A stretch of 64,000 nucleotides of DNA from NCBI GenBank assembly GCA_037952775.1, contig JBANAY010000003.1, positions 17,546,001 to 17,610,000 on the forward strand. The letters run 5' to 3'. Position numbers and translations under genes: made by a program. Below the pieces are notes generated by a model. It did no database searches and was not told the origin of the DNA. It saw only the letters and a list, made by a program, of their open reading frames with translations. Shown in pieces: positions 12,951-23,391 of the stretch. This DNA comes from Clonostachys chloroleuca. Taxonomy: Eukaryota > Ascomycota > Sordariomycetes > Hypocreales > Bionectriaceae. Position 1 is the first letter of the stretch; the number at the start of each line of letters is the position of its first letter.

Positions 12951-15410
12951 TCAACGAGCCGCAGGCTCTTGGTTAATTTCTTGTTGCTGGAGGAGTTTGG
13001 ATTTTGCATCAATGATACGCTGCATCATTTTCAATGCTCGTTTCTTGTGCTTGTCGTGCAGCTTCCCGAAAGCATCGAGCGTGAACTGGTCGGGTTCAAA
13101 GCCGCGGGCCTCTAGGGACTGCATTAACTTGACTACCGTGCTCACATTCTGAGCCATAGCCTGGCTCTTGATGTGCGTGTTCATAGTCACCAGATTTGGC
13201 TTGAGGTGATTCTCCTCCATGATTTTCATAATCTGGTTCATCATTGTCATCTCCTTTCGCCTTGACAACCCGTCTAGCAAAACGCCGTAAGTGTAGATAC
13301 TGGGCTCGGGGTGGCAGGGGGTTCGTTGCGAGGCAGAGGTTGAGCCATCTGCATTTGGCTCCCACAGCTCGTCATGTAACATGTCGCCAAAGACCTGAAG
13401 AGCTGGCCGGACTAGCCCTTGATGGGATAACATGGCATATAGGAAGGAGTTATGCACACGAGATTTTTGTCGACTAACCAATGCGCGGGCGAAGCTGTCG
13501 CCACTCTCAAGCATTTCCTTAAAATGTTGGTACAAAGCCAGAAGCTCATAAGGCTGTCGCCATGAGCTCAGAATGTAGGCTTTGAACATAATGCCGATGG
13601 TATCCATGCTTGGATGCAGAGGTTTCTCGCTCATGTAAGAAACATGCTTTCTAGCAATTGCCAATACTGTTCGTTCGTATTCCCACACGCTCGAGACCTT
13701 AGGGTCGGATGCCTCTGACTTCGGCATGAGGAGCAGTGGCAATGATTCAGGGATGAGTCGTTGAAGTGGTCCAAGAGGGAACTTTTTCTCATATAACTGA
13801 AGCATATGGAGAAACGGTTGCATTTCCTGCACGGGACTGTACTTTTTCGCTCGGAATTCGTTTGCGCAAAAGGAATAGACAGCAGAAAGAATCTTGTCCA
13901 AAACCATCTCTTCTTTCATACCCGCTGATTTCATCAGTTCGAGTACCTCTCCCAAGTATTCACTTCGGTGACCGTCTCTGACAGCACTGAACAACTCGTG
14001 ATAAAAGCGAGTGCCTAAATCAATCCCATTTTGGATAAACAGCCTGGCGAGTTTCACGGCCTCATCAACCTGGCCACGTCGACACAGAGTACCGAGTAAG
14101 GAGTTCGTGTGAGCGGTGTTTGGGAGGAACCCTCTTTCAATCAAATCATGCAACGCGGCATCTGGTGAAAATTCATCCTGGCGGCCCTTTGAGTGGCCAC
14201 AGCGAAGTAACTTGCTAATAGAAGGTGCCACCTTGGGAGAGTTGAGGTCCAGGCCATTGTCGGCAGCATCGAGAAGGATGCTTAATGAAGCTTTTTTGTA
14301 CTTGTCACCATCAGAGTCCGTATAAGCGGCCAATTTGCTGGCATATTGAATCGACGTATTGTGGCTCAATGAAATGTTGGCAGCCTTCAATGCATCATAT
14401 GCTATTTTTACATGGAAGTTGGAGGAGCGCTTAGCGAAAATTCCCAGGGAGGCTTGCGTAAATGGGTGATATGAGTCCGATGCTAAACCCAACAATTTTT
14501 GCACGAGCTCTGAAATTTCGGTCTGTCTTTGGTGTAGCATGCGATCCCCGGACTGCTTTTCGGACAGGATTGTCACAATGACTGAAAACGCATCTTGAAC
14601 GGCGTAAGAGGGCGGCAAGGGGTTTAAAGTGGCATATAGTACACGGTGTACTTGATCAGGACGCGAGAACAAGGTTGAGAGCATCAAGCCTGGCCAAGTT
14701 TCTTCCCGGGTGTGAACATCCAGGGCCTCCCAAGCACGCTGCATGTCCTGCAAATTCTTGTGATTCCATAGCCACGCGCCAGTTTTGAACCAAGCCGGCC
14801 TTCGAGGATTACTTTTCCAGTGGTGTAATCTCACAAAATGCTTTTTCCAGTAGACAAATGCTTTTCGGTTACGAAGAAAATCGGACCTGGGCTGATCTTG
14901 GATGGACATCTTGATCTGAGCCCACTGAATTTCCCTTATCATTCGTTTCTTCTCTTTGATAGCCTTGTGGTCTTGTCGACGAAAAATTGCCCCTGATTTG
15001 GTCCTGCGGTAGGGAAGTCTTGTTTGAGCGGGAGCACGTTTTGGCCGAGATTTGGTCGCAGCGTGCCGATTGGTGTTTGGTGCTTCAGGCGCAGATACCG
15101 GCGATCCTTGGAGAGCCTTCAAAACCTCGCTATTATCGATCAATCGGCCTTTTTTCCTATTGCCTGTTTGTGAACGCTGGCTCTGCTTGTCCTTCGTGGG
15201 CGCCACAAACAGACCCGAATCTGCAACATCGAAACGATTTCTTTCTCCGTGGCTTTGAGTCCAGCCGCCCGCATCTTCTCGGGAGCTAGGAACGGCCGCA
15301 TTATTCGTGAACCATCGTGCTGGTTGCCTAACCAGACACCTGTTGGCTTGGGCTACAGGTGGTGCTTTAAGCTTTCGTTCGCAAGCGCGACAGATATATG
15401 CTGTCTTCAT
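12951..15410 (-). CDS. mitochondrial pentatricopeptide-repeat (PPR) protein
   Basis: A single 819-codon exon with ATG at 15410. The N terminus is Arg-rich and poor in acidic residues (ICRACERKLKAPP, NRCLVRQPARW), as expected for a mitochondrial presequence, followed by a basic region (KRAPAQTRLPYRRTK). The C-terminal two thirds is helical with degenerate 35-residue PPR units, clearest at TAHTNSLLGTLCRRGQVDEA and SIYTYGVLLDGLSRRKEM and the following NLVTMNTHIKSQAMA. PPR proteins bind organellar RNA and act in mitochondrial mRNA stability, processing or translation; which transcript is bound cannot be read here. It is divergent from the Cwf18 gene over a 469-bp spacer. It could be an orthologue of a yeast mitochondrial translational activator, but I cannot assign one. 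Confidence 0.82.
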   Translation of the reverse strand: MKTAYICRACERKLKAPPVAQANRCLVRQPARWFTNNAAVPSSREDAGGWTQSHGERNRFDVADSGLFVAPTKDKQSQRSQTGNRKKGRLIDNSEVLKALQGSPVSAPEAPNTNRHAATKSRPKRAPAQTRLPYRRTKSGAIFRRQDHKAIKEKKRMIREIQWAQIKMSIQDQPRSDFLRNRKAFVYWKKHFVRLHHWKSNPRRPAWFKTGAWLWNHKNLQDMQRAWEALDVHTREETWPGLMLSTLFSRPDQVHRVLYATLNPLPPSYAVQDAFSVIVTILSEKQSGDRMLHQRQTEISELVQKLLGLASDSYHPFTQASLGIFAKRSSNFHVKIAYDALKAANISLSHNTSIQYASKLAAYTDSDGDKYKKASLSILLDAADNGLDLNSPKVAPSISKLLRCGHSKGRQDEFSPDAALHDLIERGFLPNTAHTNSLLGTLCRRGQVDEAVKLARLFIQNGIDLGTRFYHELFSAVRDGHRSEYLGEVLELMKSAGMKEEMVLDKILSAVYSFCANEFRAKKYSPVQEMQPFLHMLQLYEKKFPLGPLQRLIPESLPLLLMPKSEASDPKVSSVWEYERTVLAIARKHVSYMSEKPLHPSMDTIGIMFKAYILSSWRQPYELLALYQHFKEMLESGDSFARALVSRQKSRVHNSFLYAMLSHQGLVRPALQVFGDMLHDELWEPNADGSTSASQRTPCHPEPSIYTYGVLLDGLSRRKEMTMMNQIMKIMEENHLKPNLVTMNTHIKSQAMAQNVSTVVKLMQSLEARGFEPDQFTLDAFGKLHDKHKKRALKMMQRIIDAKSKLLQQQEINQEPAAR

Positions 15411-15879
15411 CTCGCCAAATTCGGGTTGTGTTAGCCGCAGAACTATCTCACCATTTTGCGAATGTGAGAGTTCTATGAAGAGATATTATGAGGGAAAATG
15501 TCACGTTGACTGCATTGCGTTACCTGGAATGATGGTTCTTGAAAAAAAAGGTGCAAGGAAATGCCATTGCGTCGATCGCTTACCCGGGAGTTAGTGGTGG
15601 TACTTTAAAAGTACAGCCTGTGAGCCCGGTGCTATTCGATAAATGAGGTAGTGAAAAAGTATCTCTTATCGAGGAGTACCCACTATAGTTTTAGCGTGGA
15701 GCGCAAAGAGCGCCCCACATAGATTTTACTTTGTGACAGAGCTTATGAAGACCCCAAGCAAACAACATCCAATCGAAGCGAATAAGAGAGACATTCAGCA
15801 TCTCCATGTGCACAGCCATTGACATCAGCCAAATATAGTCGGAAACACCTTTTGAGACCCCGCCAAGGCACCAAACATT
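15411..15879. other. divergent promoter (PPR gene / cwf18)
   Basis: A 469-bp spacer between two start codons facing away from each other. There is no ORF with coding character. It must hold both promoters; no obvious TATA box was recognised. Confidence 0.6.
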
Positions 15880-16491
15880 ATGTCTTCGCTCACAAGCTTG
15901 AGCGCGGCCTCTGACGACCGCAAGGCTCGGCTCGCCAACCTAAGAAACCTGAAGAGAAAGCAGCCCAACGACGAGATTGTCGCACCAGAATCCGACCGGG
16001 CGCGATCCCCGTTCGAACAAGCGGACGTGTCAACGAAACATCTCTCTGGTCGAAATTACGATCCCGAAACCCGTGGCCCTAAGCTTGGCTTCGAGGCACC
16101 GCCGACTCTCGCGCTTGAGAAGGCTACGCTGGAAGAACAGGCAGCAGAGGTCGAAGAGGAAGTAAGAGCACATGCTGAGGAAGAAGCAAAAGATGACAAG
16201 GGTGTCGACCTCTTCAAACTTCAGCCCAAGAAGCCGAATTGGGATCTGAAGAGAAATCTAGAACAAAAGATGGAGATATTGAACACGCGGACGGATAATG
16301 CAATTGCTAGACTAGTTCGCGAAAGAATTACGGCAGCTCAGAAAGCGACCAAAACAGCACCTGGGAAGGAGAATGGGGACGTGGACGGTGAGGCGGCTGG
16401 GATGGATGGAGTGGCTCTGGTCGAGGGCCTGAGGGTCAGAGAGATGGAGGAGGAAGAAGAGAGAAGGGAACAGGAAGAAGACGAGGTATAG
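15880..16491 (+). CDS. cwf18: pre-mRNA splicing factor Cwf18 (CCDC12 family)
   Basis: An intron-free 203-aa protein starting at ATG 15880. The family core is plain: an N-terminal RKARLANLRNLKRKQP segment, the conserved RNYDPETRGPKLGF motif, and the C-terminal KPNWDLKRNLEQKMEILNTR block followed by DNAIARLVRERI. The end is a Glu-rich tail. Cwf18/CCDC12 is a small component of the spliceosomal Prp19/CDC5-associated (NineTeen-related) complexes in the nucleus. Length matches fungal homologues. The 3' end converges with the zinc-knuckle gene, leaving a gap of only about 107 bp. Confidence 0.93.
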   Translation: MSSLTSLSAASDDRKARLANLRNLKRKQPNDEIVAPESDRARSPFEQADVSTKHLSGRNYDPETRGPKLGFEAPPTLALEKATLEEQAAEVEEEVRAHAEEEAKDDKGVDLFKLQPKKPNWDLKRNLEQKMEILNTRTDNAIARLVRERITAAQKATKTAPGKENGDVDGEAAGMDGVALVEGLRVREMEEEEERREQEEDEV

Positions 16492-16598
16492 GCGGTCTAT
16501 ATCCAAGCCTGTACGTCATTCCCCTTGCTTCGACAGGACAGTTGGACGTGTGTATCCCAAATTCGCATGTTGATACCCATTCTATATACCACGTCATC

Positions 16599-17554
16599 TC
16601 AACCTCTCCCACGCGTCATCGCCTCCCGCTTGCTAAAGGGGCTGAGGCTTCGTTCTCTCTCTTCTCCTACACCGTGCTCGTGGCGCCTCCCACCTCTGTC
16701 GTTAAATCCTCCTCTGGACCGAGCCCCCGGGTTTTGATTGCTTCGGATGTGCCTTTCGCCCTGGTCTCTACGATCTCTTGGAAAATGCCTTGGCTCAGAG
16801 TGTCGATCCGAGCCATGAGAAGACTTTGAATCTTCAGAGTACCGCCTGCGTTTAGACCTTTGATCAGATTCTGAGTCGCGGGGAGCTCCCTTGTCTCTGT
16901 CTCGGTAAGATCGTTTTGAGTTCTCACGCGGGGGTGAGACGCTATCTCTGCCAGGGGACCTCGAGCTTTGAGGTGAACGGCTGCGCCTATCTTCCAGACG
17001 ACGACCTCTGGATGATGTCTCTGCACTGCGATTTCGGTCATGTTCCTGCTTCCTTCGAGAATCGGCGGAAGCAGCAGTTGAAATAGTGGACACAGAGTCC
17101 GTTGAGGGAGATCTGCGGTGTCTTGTTTCTGAGCGCAGGGCTCTGTCCTCACGTTCTTCCGCCTCTCTCTTCCTAGCCCTCTCCGCCTCCCTCTTTGCAA
17201 GCTCTTCATCAGCTACCCCTTTCCTAGGATGGTGATTAGAGGAGTTCGATGAGAAGGTTGTCGAATGGGCCATGACGGTGCTTACTTGTCTTCAAGCGGC
17301 TTAAGTGCATCATTAGTTAGTTTGGGTATCAACTTGGGGTTGCGAAGTTGCTGGGACCGCGAAGGTCTTGATGTGTAAGGGCGCTCCTGGGCCGGAACCT
17401 TGCACTCGTATGAATAGTGACGTGCTAGAAATGTTAATACCATAGCAGTTAAGCACCTAGGAATCTTAGACCTATCTCGTTTTAAGCACTTTTGACACAG
17501 AACATTCGCGGGCGTTGAGCGCGACGGGCCGCCACGGCCCCGATTAGAATACAT
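16599..17554 (-). CDS. zinc-knuckle, RS-rich nuclear protein (ZCCHC10-like); frame problem at intron 1
   Basis: Exons run 17554-17472, 17424-17286 and 17223-16599. The N terminus (MYSNRGRGGPSRSTPANV) leads into a CCHC-type knuckle CQKCLKR...HYSYEC split by intron 1. Then comes a conserved arm (RPYTSRPSRSQQLRNPKL), a charged coiled segment (ELAKREAERARKREAEE) and a long Ser/Arg-rich tail with RRS and RSPS repeats. Proteins of this layout are nuclear RNA-binding or splicing-associated factors; the exact role is not known to me. Summed exon length is 847, one more than a multiple of three. The only good donor (GATAG/GTCTAAG) and acceptor (TTTCTAG/CAC) of intron 1 give a 47-nt intron and put exon 2 out of frame by one base, whereas retaining the intron stays open. 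A one-base excess at the GG of 17471-17472 would explain this. Confidence 0.78.
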
Positions 17555-18662
17555 ATCCACACGGTCCTTGTAGTATAGAACGATGCGATGCGGTGAATGG
17601 AAGGGCTACAAATGAGTACTGTCGTGATGATGGAAAAAGAACCAAACTGCAAGTCCGGACTGTTCACTTAGCAAGAGGCTGGCAACTCAATGTAAAACCA
17701 AAGCAGGAGTCTGTCAGTCACGTGACAATACCGTGGTCTGGTTAGAGACAATGAGAATGCTTCCTGCACTGCTAAGCTGTGGCGACGGCCAATGGAAGTC
17801 GAGACTATTATTGGACAGGCGGTATTCGGAATTCCGAGCGCTGAATGGACATAGTGATCCGCCGGTAAGCGTCACTCACATCTGATTTTCCTGAGACTCC
17901 TGGGCTTCAATTTGGCTTATCGCTTATCGGGCTCTGCTTGGGCGCTGACATAATCCCTTAACCTTATAGCCACATTTGGGCGCACACACAGCGAAGCCCC
18001 TCTGTTGTTGGTGGTCTGCTAGGCTGAGGATTCTGCTAGCACTAGATTCATCTCTTTCAAGCCATCATTGGCAACTTGTTTTGTTCCAGGATCCTGCAGC
18101 AGCAGACAGTTATTGAGAGAACGGAGACTGTGCTGTCTGTTTCGTTGCCTCTTTGCACCGGTGCCTGCCTGCCGCTTTGTGCATATTCCTCGAAGAGCAA
18201 AGCGCCCTTGTCAGCCCAACCACTACCGCCGGTCTGATGGCATCGCCTTGACCGTTGTGTGCATACTGGCTCCCCACCACCAAGGCCACCGAATTTCGCC
18301 TTAACTGAGCTCTCACTCTCACATCGGTTGCCTCGTTATTGCGACACCCGCCTGTTCCCTCTATCAGAGAACCAAAACAGGAATACGGTACGCTGTTAGC
18401 CACTACTTCTTGCGCGCCCTGTGTTCCTCTCCCCTGAACTCTCGAGCCAACCACTACACATAACATCCCACTCCTTCTCTCGGCCAAGAGCCCATATGCT
18501 GTCCTGGGAATTCTCGTTGGACTTGTTCACCGTTCGCCCCATTAACACGCTGGGCTTCTGCACTCGCCTTACCCATTACCATTGATTAGCGAAGTTGACC
18601 GACTAAGCCTTGGCCCCTCAGTTAGCAACCATCATCACATCCGAGAACGAAGGTCTCACCGA
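17555..18662. other. divergent promoter region and long leader of the R3H gene
   Basis: About 1.1 kb between divergent start codons. The right half (about 18040-18600) is CT-rich and probably transcribed as the 5' leader of the R3H gene. No coding frame is supported. Confidence 0.5.
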
Positions 18663-21558
18663 ATGGGAAAAAACAGAAAAGATGCAGCACCCCCTGTCAC
18701 GACGATGAAAACCGGTACTTCTCATTCTTTATACTGGCCCGTATTGTTCGATTCGTCTGCTTGAATTGGCTGTCTCATCTTGTTACATCTATTTTCCGTC
18801 CTTTTCGTTTCCATCCTCCCGACCTGGCCTGCTGCGACTAGAGGCGTTTGTCCCGGTGTTGATCCTTTTATCGAACAGCAAACTGTTCTCAACAACCTTG
18901 GATATATAATCTCTTATTGTGGTATCTCGAGCTAGTGACTTAGGGGATGCAAGAAGGGCTGCAAGTGCCATCTCTAACTAAGGTATGTAGCACGGTGCTA
19001 TTCTCCTAGGTGCTCTTCAGGCTGAGCTGACTCATGAGATATAGGTGCACGCGACAGTCACAGTTGAACACTCCTTTGGTATCCTCTCCTCTTCGACTGC
19101 GAATACATTGAAGGAAGCCTCTGCCAAGATGAGCGCGATCCCGCCTGTAGCAGGCCCAGGCATTGCCAATGCTGAACGGACGTTAAATACGCCTGGTCGA
19201 GTGTCTTTGTTGACACAACCTCGAAATTTGGTGGTTGATAACGTCACCAACTCTCTCGGGAATCTCACCTTGCAACCAAAAGATGTTGGTGTGTCTCCCG
19301 TGAACGGAGTTCTTGCTGTAGTGGGCGATAGGCAGCAATCAGCCATCGGCAGAGACAATGGCTCTGATGAATCTCAGAAGGCAGACTCAAACTCTGAGCT
19401 TGGAACGAAGCCCCCAAGCTTAGATGGGAAGAGCATCACGTCTGGAACGACGTTTGCCTTGGATGAGAAAGAGTCTCTTCGCCCCGATGATAGTGCTAGT
19501 GTCAAGGCTGCTGGAGAGGATGATGATGCGTTTTCTGTTCGTGGATCTCTCGGAGCAGGTTCCCGGATGGATTCCGATCTTGCCCTGCGAGCTAGAGGCG
19601 TGCAAATGGGCGATATTTCCGAACGTAGGCTGTTGCACATCACACCAGGCAGCTCTAGCCAGGGGTTTTGACCCCACAAAGTACATCGTCTGAACAGCAT
19701 CCGAATGCTCGACCAGGAATGTCTTCGTTACCTAGTGGCGAAGGAAACCCCGATGCCTTGAACTTGATATATCGGCACGCCCCAGACGAGAAACTGATCG
19801 AGGCACTAACTTCCTCTAAGGATAGACTCTTTCTTCTGAAGTTGGAGAAAGAGGTAATCGATTTTGTACAGAATTCCAAGTTCGTTTACCCTCAGTATCA
19901 TTCCCGCCCAGTACTTTTGCTAATCAACCATATTCTAGGGAACCCTATATGGATCTCCCGCCATCAAATTCATTTTGTCGAATGTTGACCCATAAACTGG
20001 CGGATTACTATCACATGACCCATTCTTTTGAGCCAAACATCGGGTCTGTGCGAATCTTCAGGACTCCGTTTTGCCGGGTTCCAACTTCCCTAGTACATTG
20101 GGACACAGCACCAAACCAGCCCACCAGCAGCACGCCCCCACCTGTGATTGCGCCCAAGAAGATCATGAGGCGTGGGCAAGATGAGGATGGAGGTCTCATC
20201 AGCGCCAGCCCTTCTAAGCCCACTTCTGAAGATGGAAGTGATGGAAAGGACGGGAAAGATAAACAAGGCAACCAAAAGTACTGATCCAATTACTCTGAAA
20301 ATTTGTGCTGGACAACGCTAACTAGACCAGGCTCACCCGGGAAGAACGGGAAGAGATATATAAACTGGCAAGAGAGAGGATTTTTGGCAGCTCGGAGGAC
20401 ACCCCAACAGGTATGTGTTCGTATTGGGTCATTGTGTTGTCGCCCCTACTAACGAACGAGACAGATGGCGATGGTGATAATGGAGTGTCGCGAGCCAGCT
20501 CTGTCTCTGCAAACCGGTCTAACCTTGGAAAAAGGGGAAAGAGTGGTAGACAAAGGCGCGACGACTCGGACAGTTTTGATTCCAGAAACCATTATACCCC
20601 ATACTGGGGCCCTCAACAGCAGACATGGGTACAACAAACTGCCCCGCCTCAAGGCAACCCGGGGCCCCCATCACAGCCATTTCCAGGACAAATGCCACCG
20701 ATGTATACTCAACCGAACACAGGGTATCCTGCTGTATCTGGGATGGTGTTAAGCCCCGGGTATCCTAATTACCAAATGGCACAAGTAAGTTCTCTCACAA
20801 TCAGTCTGACCATGACAAGTATTGACGAATAGGCCCAGTACCCCCCACCACAACAAGTGCAACAGCAACGATACCCACCTCATGGCAGCCCTATGAACTC
20901 TTATGGATCTCCTGCCCCGGCTGCTCCAGCCACTGCAAGTGCGCAGCCCCAAACGTGGCAACCGGGTTATAATCCCAATGGGCCCCAAGGCCGTGGAAGC
21001 GTGCCTCCGACTGCTCAATCACACATGGGAATTCCCTATGCTTTTGGACAGCTACCAGCAAATCTTAACCCACATGACCCAAAGACCCAACATCCCATCC
21101 CCGGGAGTTATAACAGGAACCACTCCTTCAATCCCAAAACTCAATCCTTTATTCCAGGCGGCAACACTATCCAGCCGGTTCCACCCCTCAGCCCCCTTTC
21201 ACTGCGCCAACGTCACACACCGGAAGTCCCCAAATCGGATCACCACATCTCGCTTTCCCTCAATACCAGCAAGGCGGCACCCCACAGCCATATGGTGGTG
21301 GTTATGGTATGATCCGACAAGCATCTAATCACTCCGTTCCGGGCTATGCCAGTCACCAACCCATAACGGCCGCTTATGTCCAACATCCTCCTCCCCCCCC
21401 CTCAGAATCCGCACCATGGCCCTATTCAACACCCCCCAGGCAACATGACGACTGCTATGCCAAATCGCCCGAATGGACCGCCGCATCAAATGTTTGGTCA
21501 CTTGCCCACCTACGGCAATCCGGCGACTTTGCCACAGAAGCCTGCCACTGGCATCTAG
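18663..21558 (+). CDS. R3H-SUZ domain RNA-binding protein, with three apparent one-base frame breaks
   Basis: Exons certain from 19045: 19045-19879, 19939-20277, 20331-20410, 20465-20784, 20833-21558, all with clean donors and acceptors. The R3H domain is split by the first of these introns: APDEKLIEALTSSKDRLFLL, then FCRMLTHKLADYYHMTH (R-x3-H) and VRIFRTPFCRVP. A SUZ motif follows (PPPVIAPKKIMRR ... LTREEREEIYKLARERIFG), and the rest is Pro/Gln/Gly-rich. The family binds single-stranded nucleic acid and poly(A)-related mRNPs in the cytoplasm. The frame breaks at runs T4 19666-19669, C4 21184-21187 and C9 21393-21401; the summed length of 2300 becomes divisible by three if the first two gain one base and the third loses one. 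The start is unsettled: ATG 18663 opens MGKNRKDAAPPVTTMKT with donor at 18717, or ATG 18947 opens MQEGLQVPSLTK with a strong GTATGT donor at 18983. Confidence 0.85.
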
Positions 21559-21865
21559 GAATTATCGACTGGCTTTGTATTACCTAGTCAGACATTGGCG
21601 TTTTGGTGGATAGGGCGGCTTTAATGATATGCATATTTCCTATAGGCTTTGGCGCTCAATAGATAAAATTAACAATATTGTTCGTCATGGTCAAGTAAAA
21701 TACATTTCAGTGATAAATGAATTTCATTTGTTCACATCTATATGTCCCGAGCCGTAAACCGGCTAACCACAACGCCCAAATGATTTTTATAGGTAACATG
21801 GATCGTAGCTTTCATTGAACCTCACGTAAACGTTACCATCCCCGCCAAACCTACCTGAAATACCC
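21559..21865. other. convergent 3' flanks (R3H gene / eIF3f)
   Basis: 307 bases of AT-rich sequence between two stop codons. It is expected to hold both 3' UTRs; nothing else is seen. Confidence 0.6.
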
Positions 21866-23015
21866 TTACTCTGTGGGTTCCCGGGGCTCTCGAGGCTCCC
21901 GGGATTCCCTCTGTTGACCACCACCACGGCCACCACCACGGCCGCCACGCTTGCCGCCGCGCTGTCCTCCGCTCTTCTCTCCCTCACCCTTGTTCTCGCC
22001 CTCCTTCTCAACGCTAACAATGTTAGCCGTAGCTAAGCGTTGAGACAAGTCAATCTGAGTGCGGATGGTGTTAGCCAGGTAGCTGACCATGAGGACGTCC
22101 TGGATATGGTTGTTGAAGTCGTGCTCGATCTGAGAGGCATCGACCTTGGGGGTGAGCGAGAGGGCGCTCATGAGGTACTGGCCTAGGGCGTTGTTGGGCT
22201 CCTCGTCCTCGTCCAGGACGCCGTTGACCCACTCGCTGACCCTGTCGAGTAGGGAGATGGTCTGCTCGAGGGCCTGGCCGAGGTTCTCGACGTCGGAAAT
22301 GAGGGGCGCCGTCCTGGTCTCCGAATCCTTTGCGCTGGCGATGGCCCCGAGGGCGCTCCTCTCGGCGTCGCCGTACAGCATCTTGTGGGGCACCTGCATG
22401 AAGAGGCAGCACTCGGCGGCGCGGTCGACGTTGACGGTGACGGGGGCGCTGATGTAGCACCTCGTCTCGATGCCCTCGCCGGGGTCCGTCGACATGGTGA
22501 GGTGGATGGCGGGGTGGGGGAAGGTGCCAGTGTCGGGGCTCCCGAAGAAGTTCTGGATCAGGGCGCTGAAGTTGTTGAGCTCGAGGGAGGTGGTGTACCA
22601 GCCGAGGAGAGACTCGCGGGGGTTGGCTTTGAGGGTCAGGGCCAGCATGTTCTTCTGGTACTCGACATCGACCTCGACTTGGTCCTCCTCCTCAGTGTGT
22701 GGGATGGCGAAGCAGGAGCGGACTTCGACCTCGGTGCCGTCTTCGGATCGGACGCCCACGAGGGCACCGATGACGCGGCTGGGCTGGGAAGGATCGCGGG
22801 CATCTCGTCGTACGGCGTGGTCGAGGATGGACAGAACAGCCTGCCAGAGGAAATTTGGTTAGATGAGACATAGGGGATATCGTCTGCTGAGCTTGGGCGG
22901 GGGGTACCTGTGGCTGGATGTTGACTGTGAGCGGGGCAATGTTGGTCTGCAGACCAGCGCTGGTAGCGGCCAGAGGGCGCGAGAGATGGATGAATCTCTC
23001 AGTAGCGGCGGCCAT
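21866..23015 (-). CDS. translation initiation factor eIF3 subunit F (MPN domain)
   Basis: Two exons, 23015-22908 and 22840-21866 (67-nt intron), giving 360 aa. The MPN fold starts early: [20 protein letters not shown], then [20 protein letters not shown] and the conserved [17 protein letters not shown] and [22 protein letters not shown] stretch. The helical C-terminal half has [19 protein letters not shown], typical of eIF3f. The tail is RGG-rich ([14 protein letters not shown]), which fungal eIF3f proteins commonly show. The subunit sits in the octamer core of eIF3 on the 40S ribosome; the MPN domain of eIF3f lacks a working JAMM metalloprotease site. It is divergent from Utp25. Confidence 0.95.
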
Positions 23016-23391
23016 ATTGGGCAGAGATCGATAGTTGGGGGGTGTGGTGAGGTTGCAAGATCCAAGATTGAAGTCCCCAGAAGTGGAGGCGACTCAGCGT
23101 CCAGTCTCGTTTACTCGCGAGCCGATACTCACAAAATTTCGCCCGTTGTGTGTGGGTGAGTGGGCTGGGGGGTTGTGTGCGCGTTGATAAGATAAGAAAG
23201 AGATTTGTGGCTAGTACAACCTGCCCCGCCATCTGTGGCTCAGCAAATATGGGCCATCTGCAAGGCTGATGAAATCTTAGATAGCGTCCAACTTTTTTTT
23301 TTTGCTAGGTATGATTGTTAGAGGCAAGAAGACCTCACTTTTAACCTATTAATTTTATACCAGAGGGCCATACGGCTCTTCATAATCTGAA
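23016..23391. other. divergent promoter (eIF3f / Utp25) with a T13 tract
   Basis: A 376-bp spacer between two ribosome-related genes transcribed away from each other. It contains an uninterrupted run of 13 T at 23293-23305, about 90 bp before the Utp25 ATG; poly(dA:dT) tracts exclude nucleosomes and are common in ribosome-biogenesis promoters. The shared use is inference. Confidence 0.55.
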
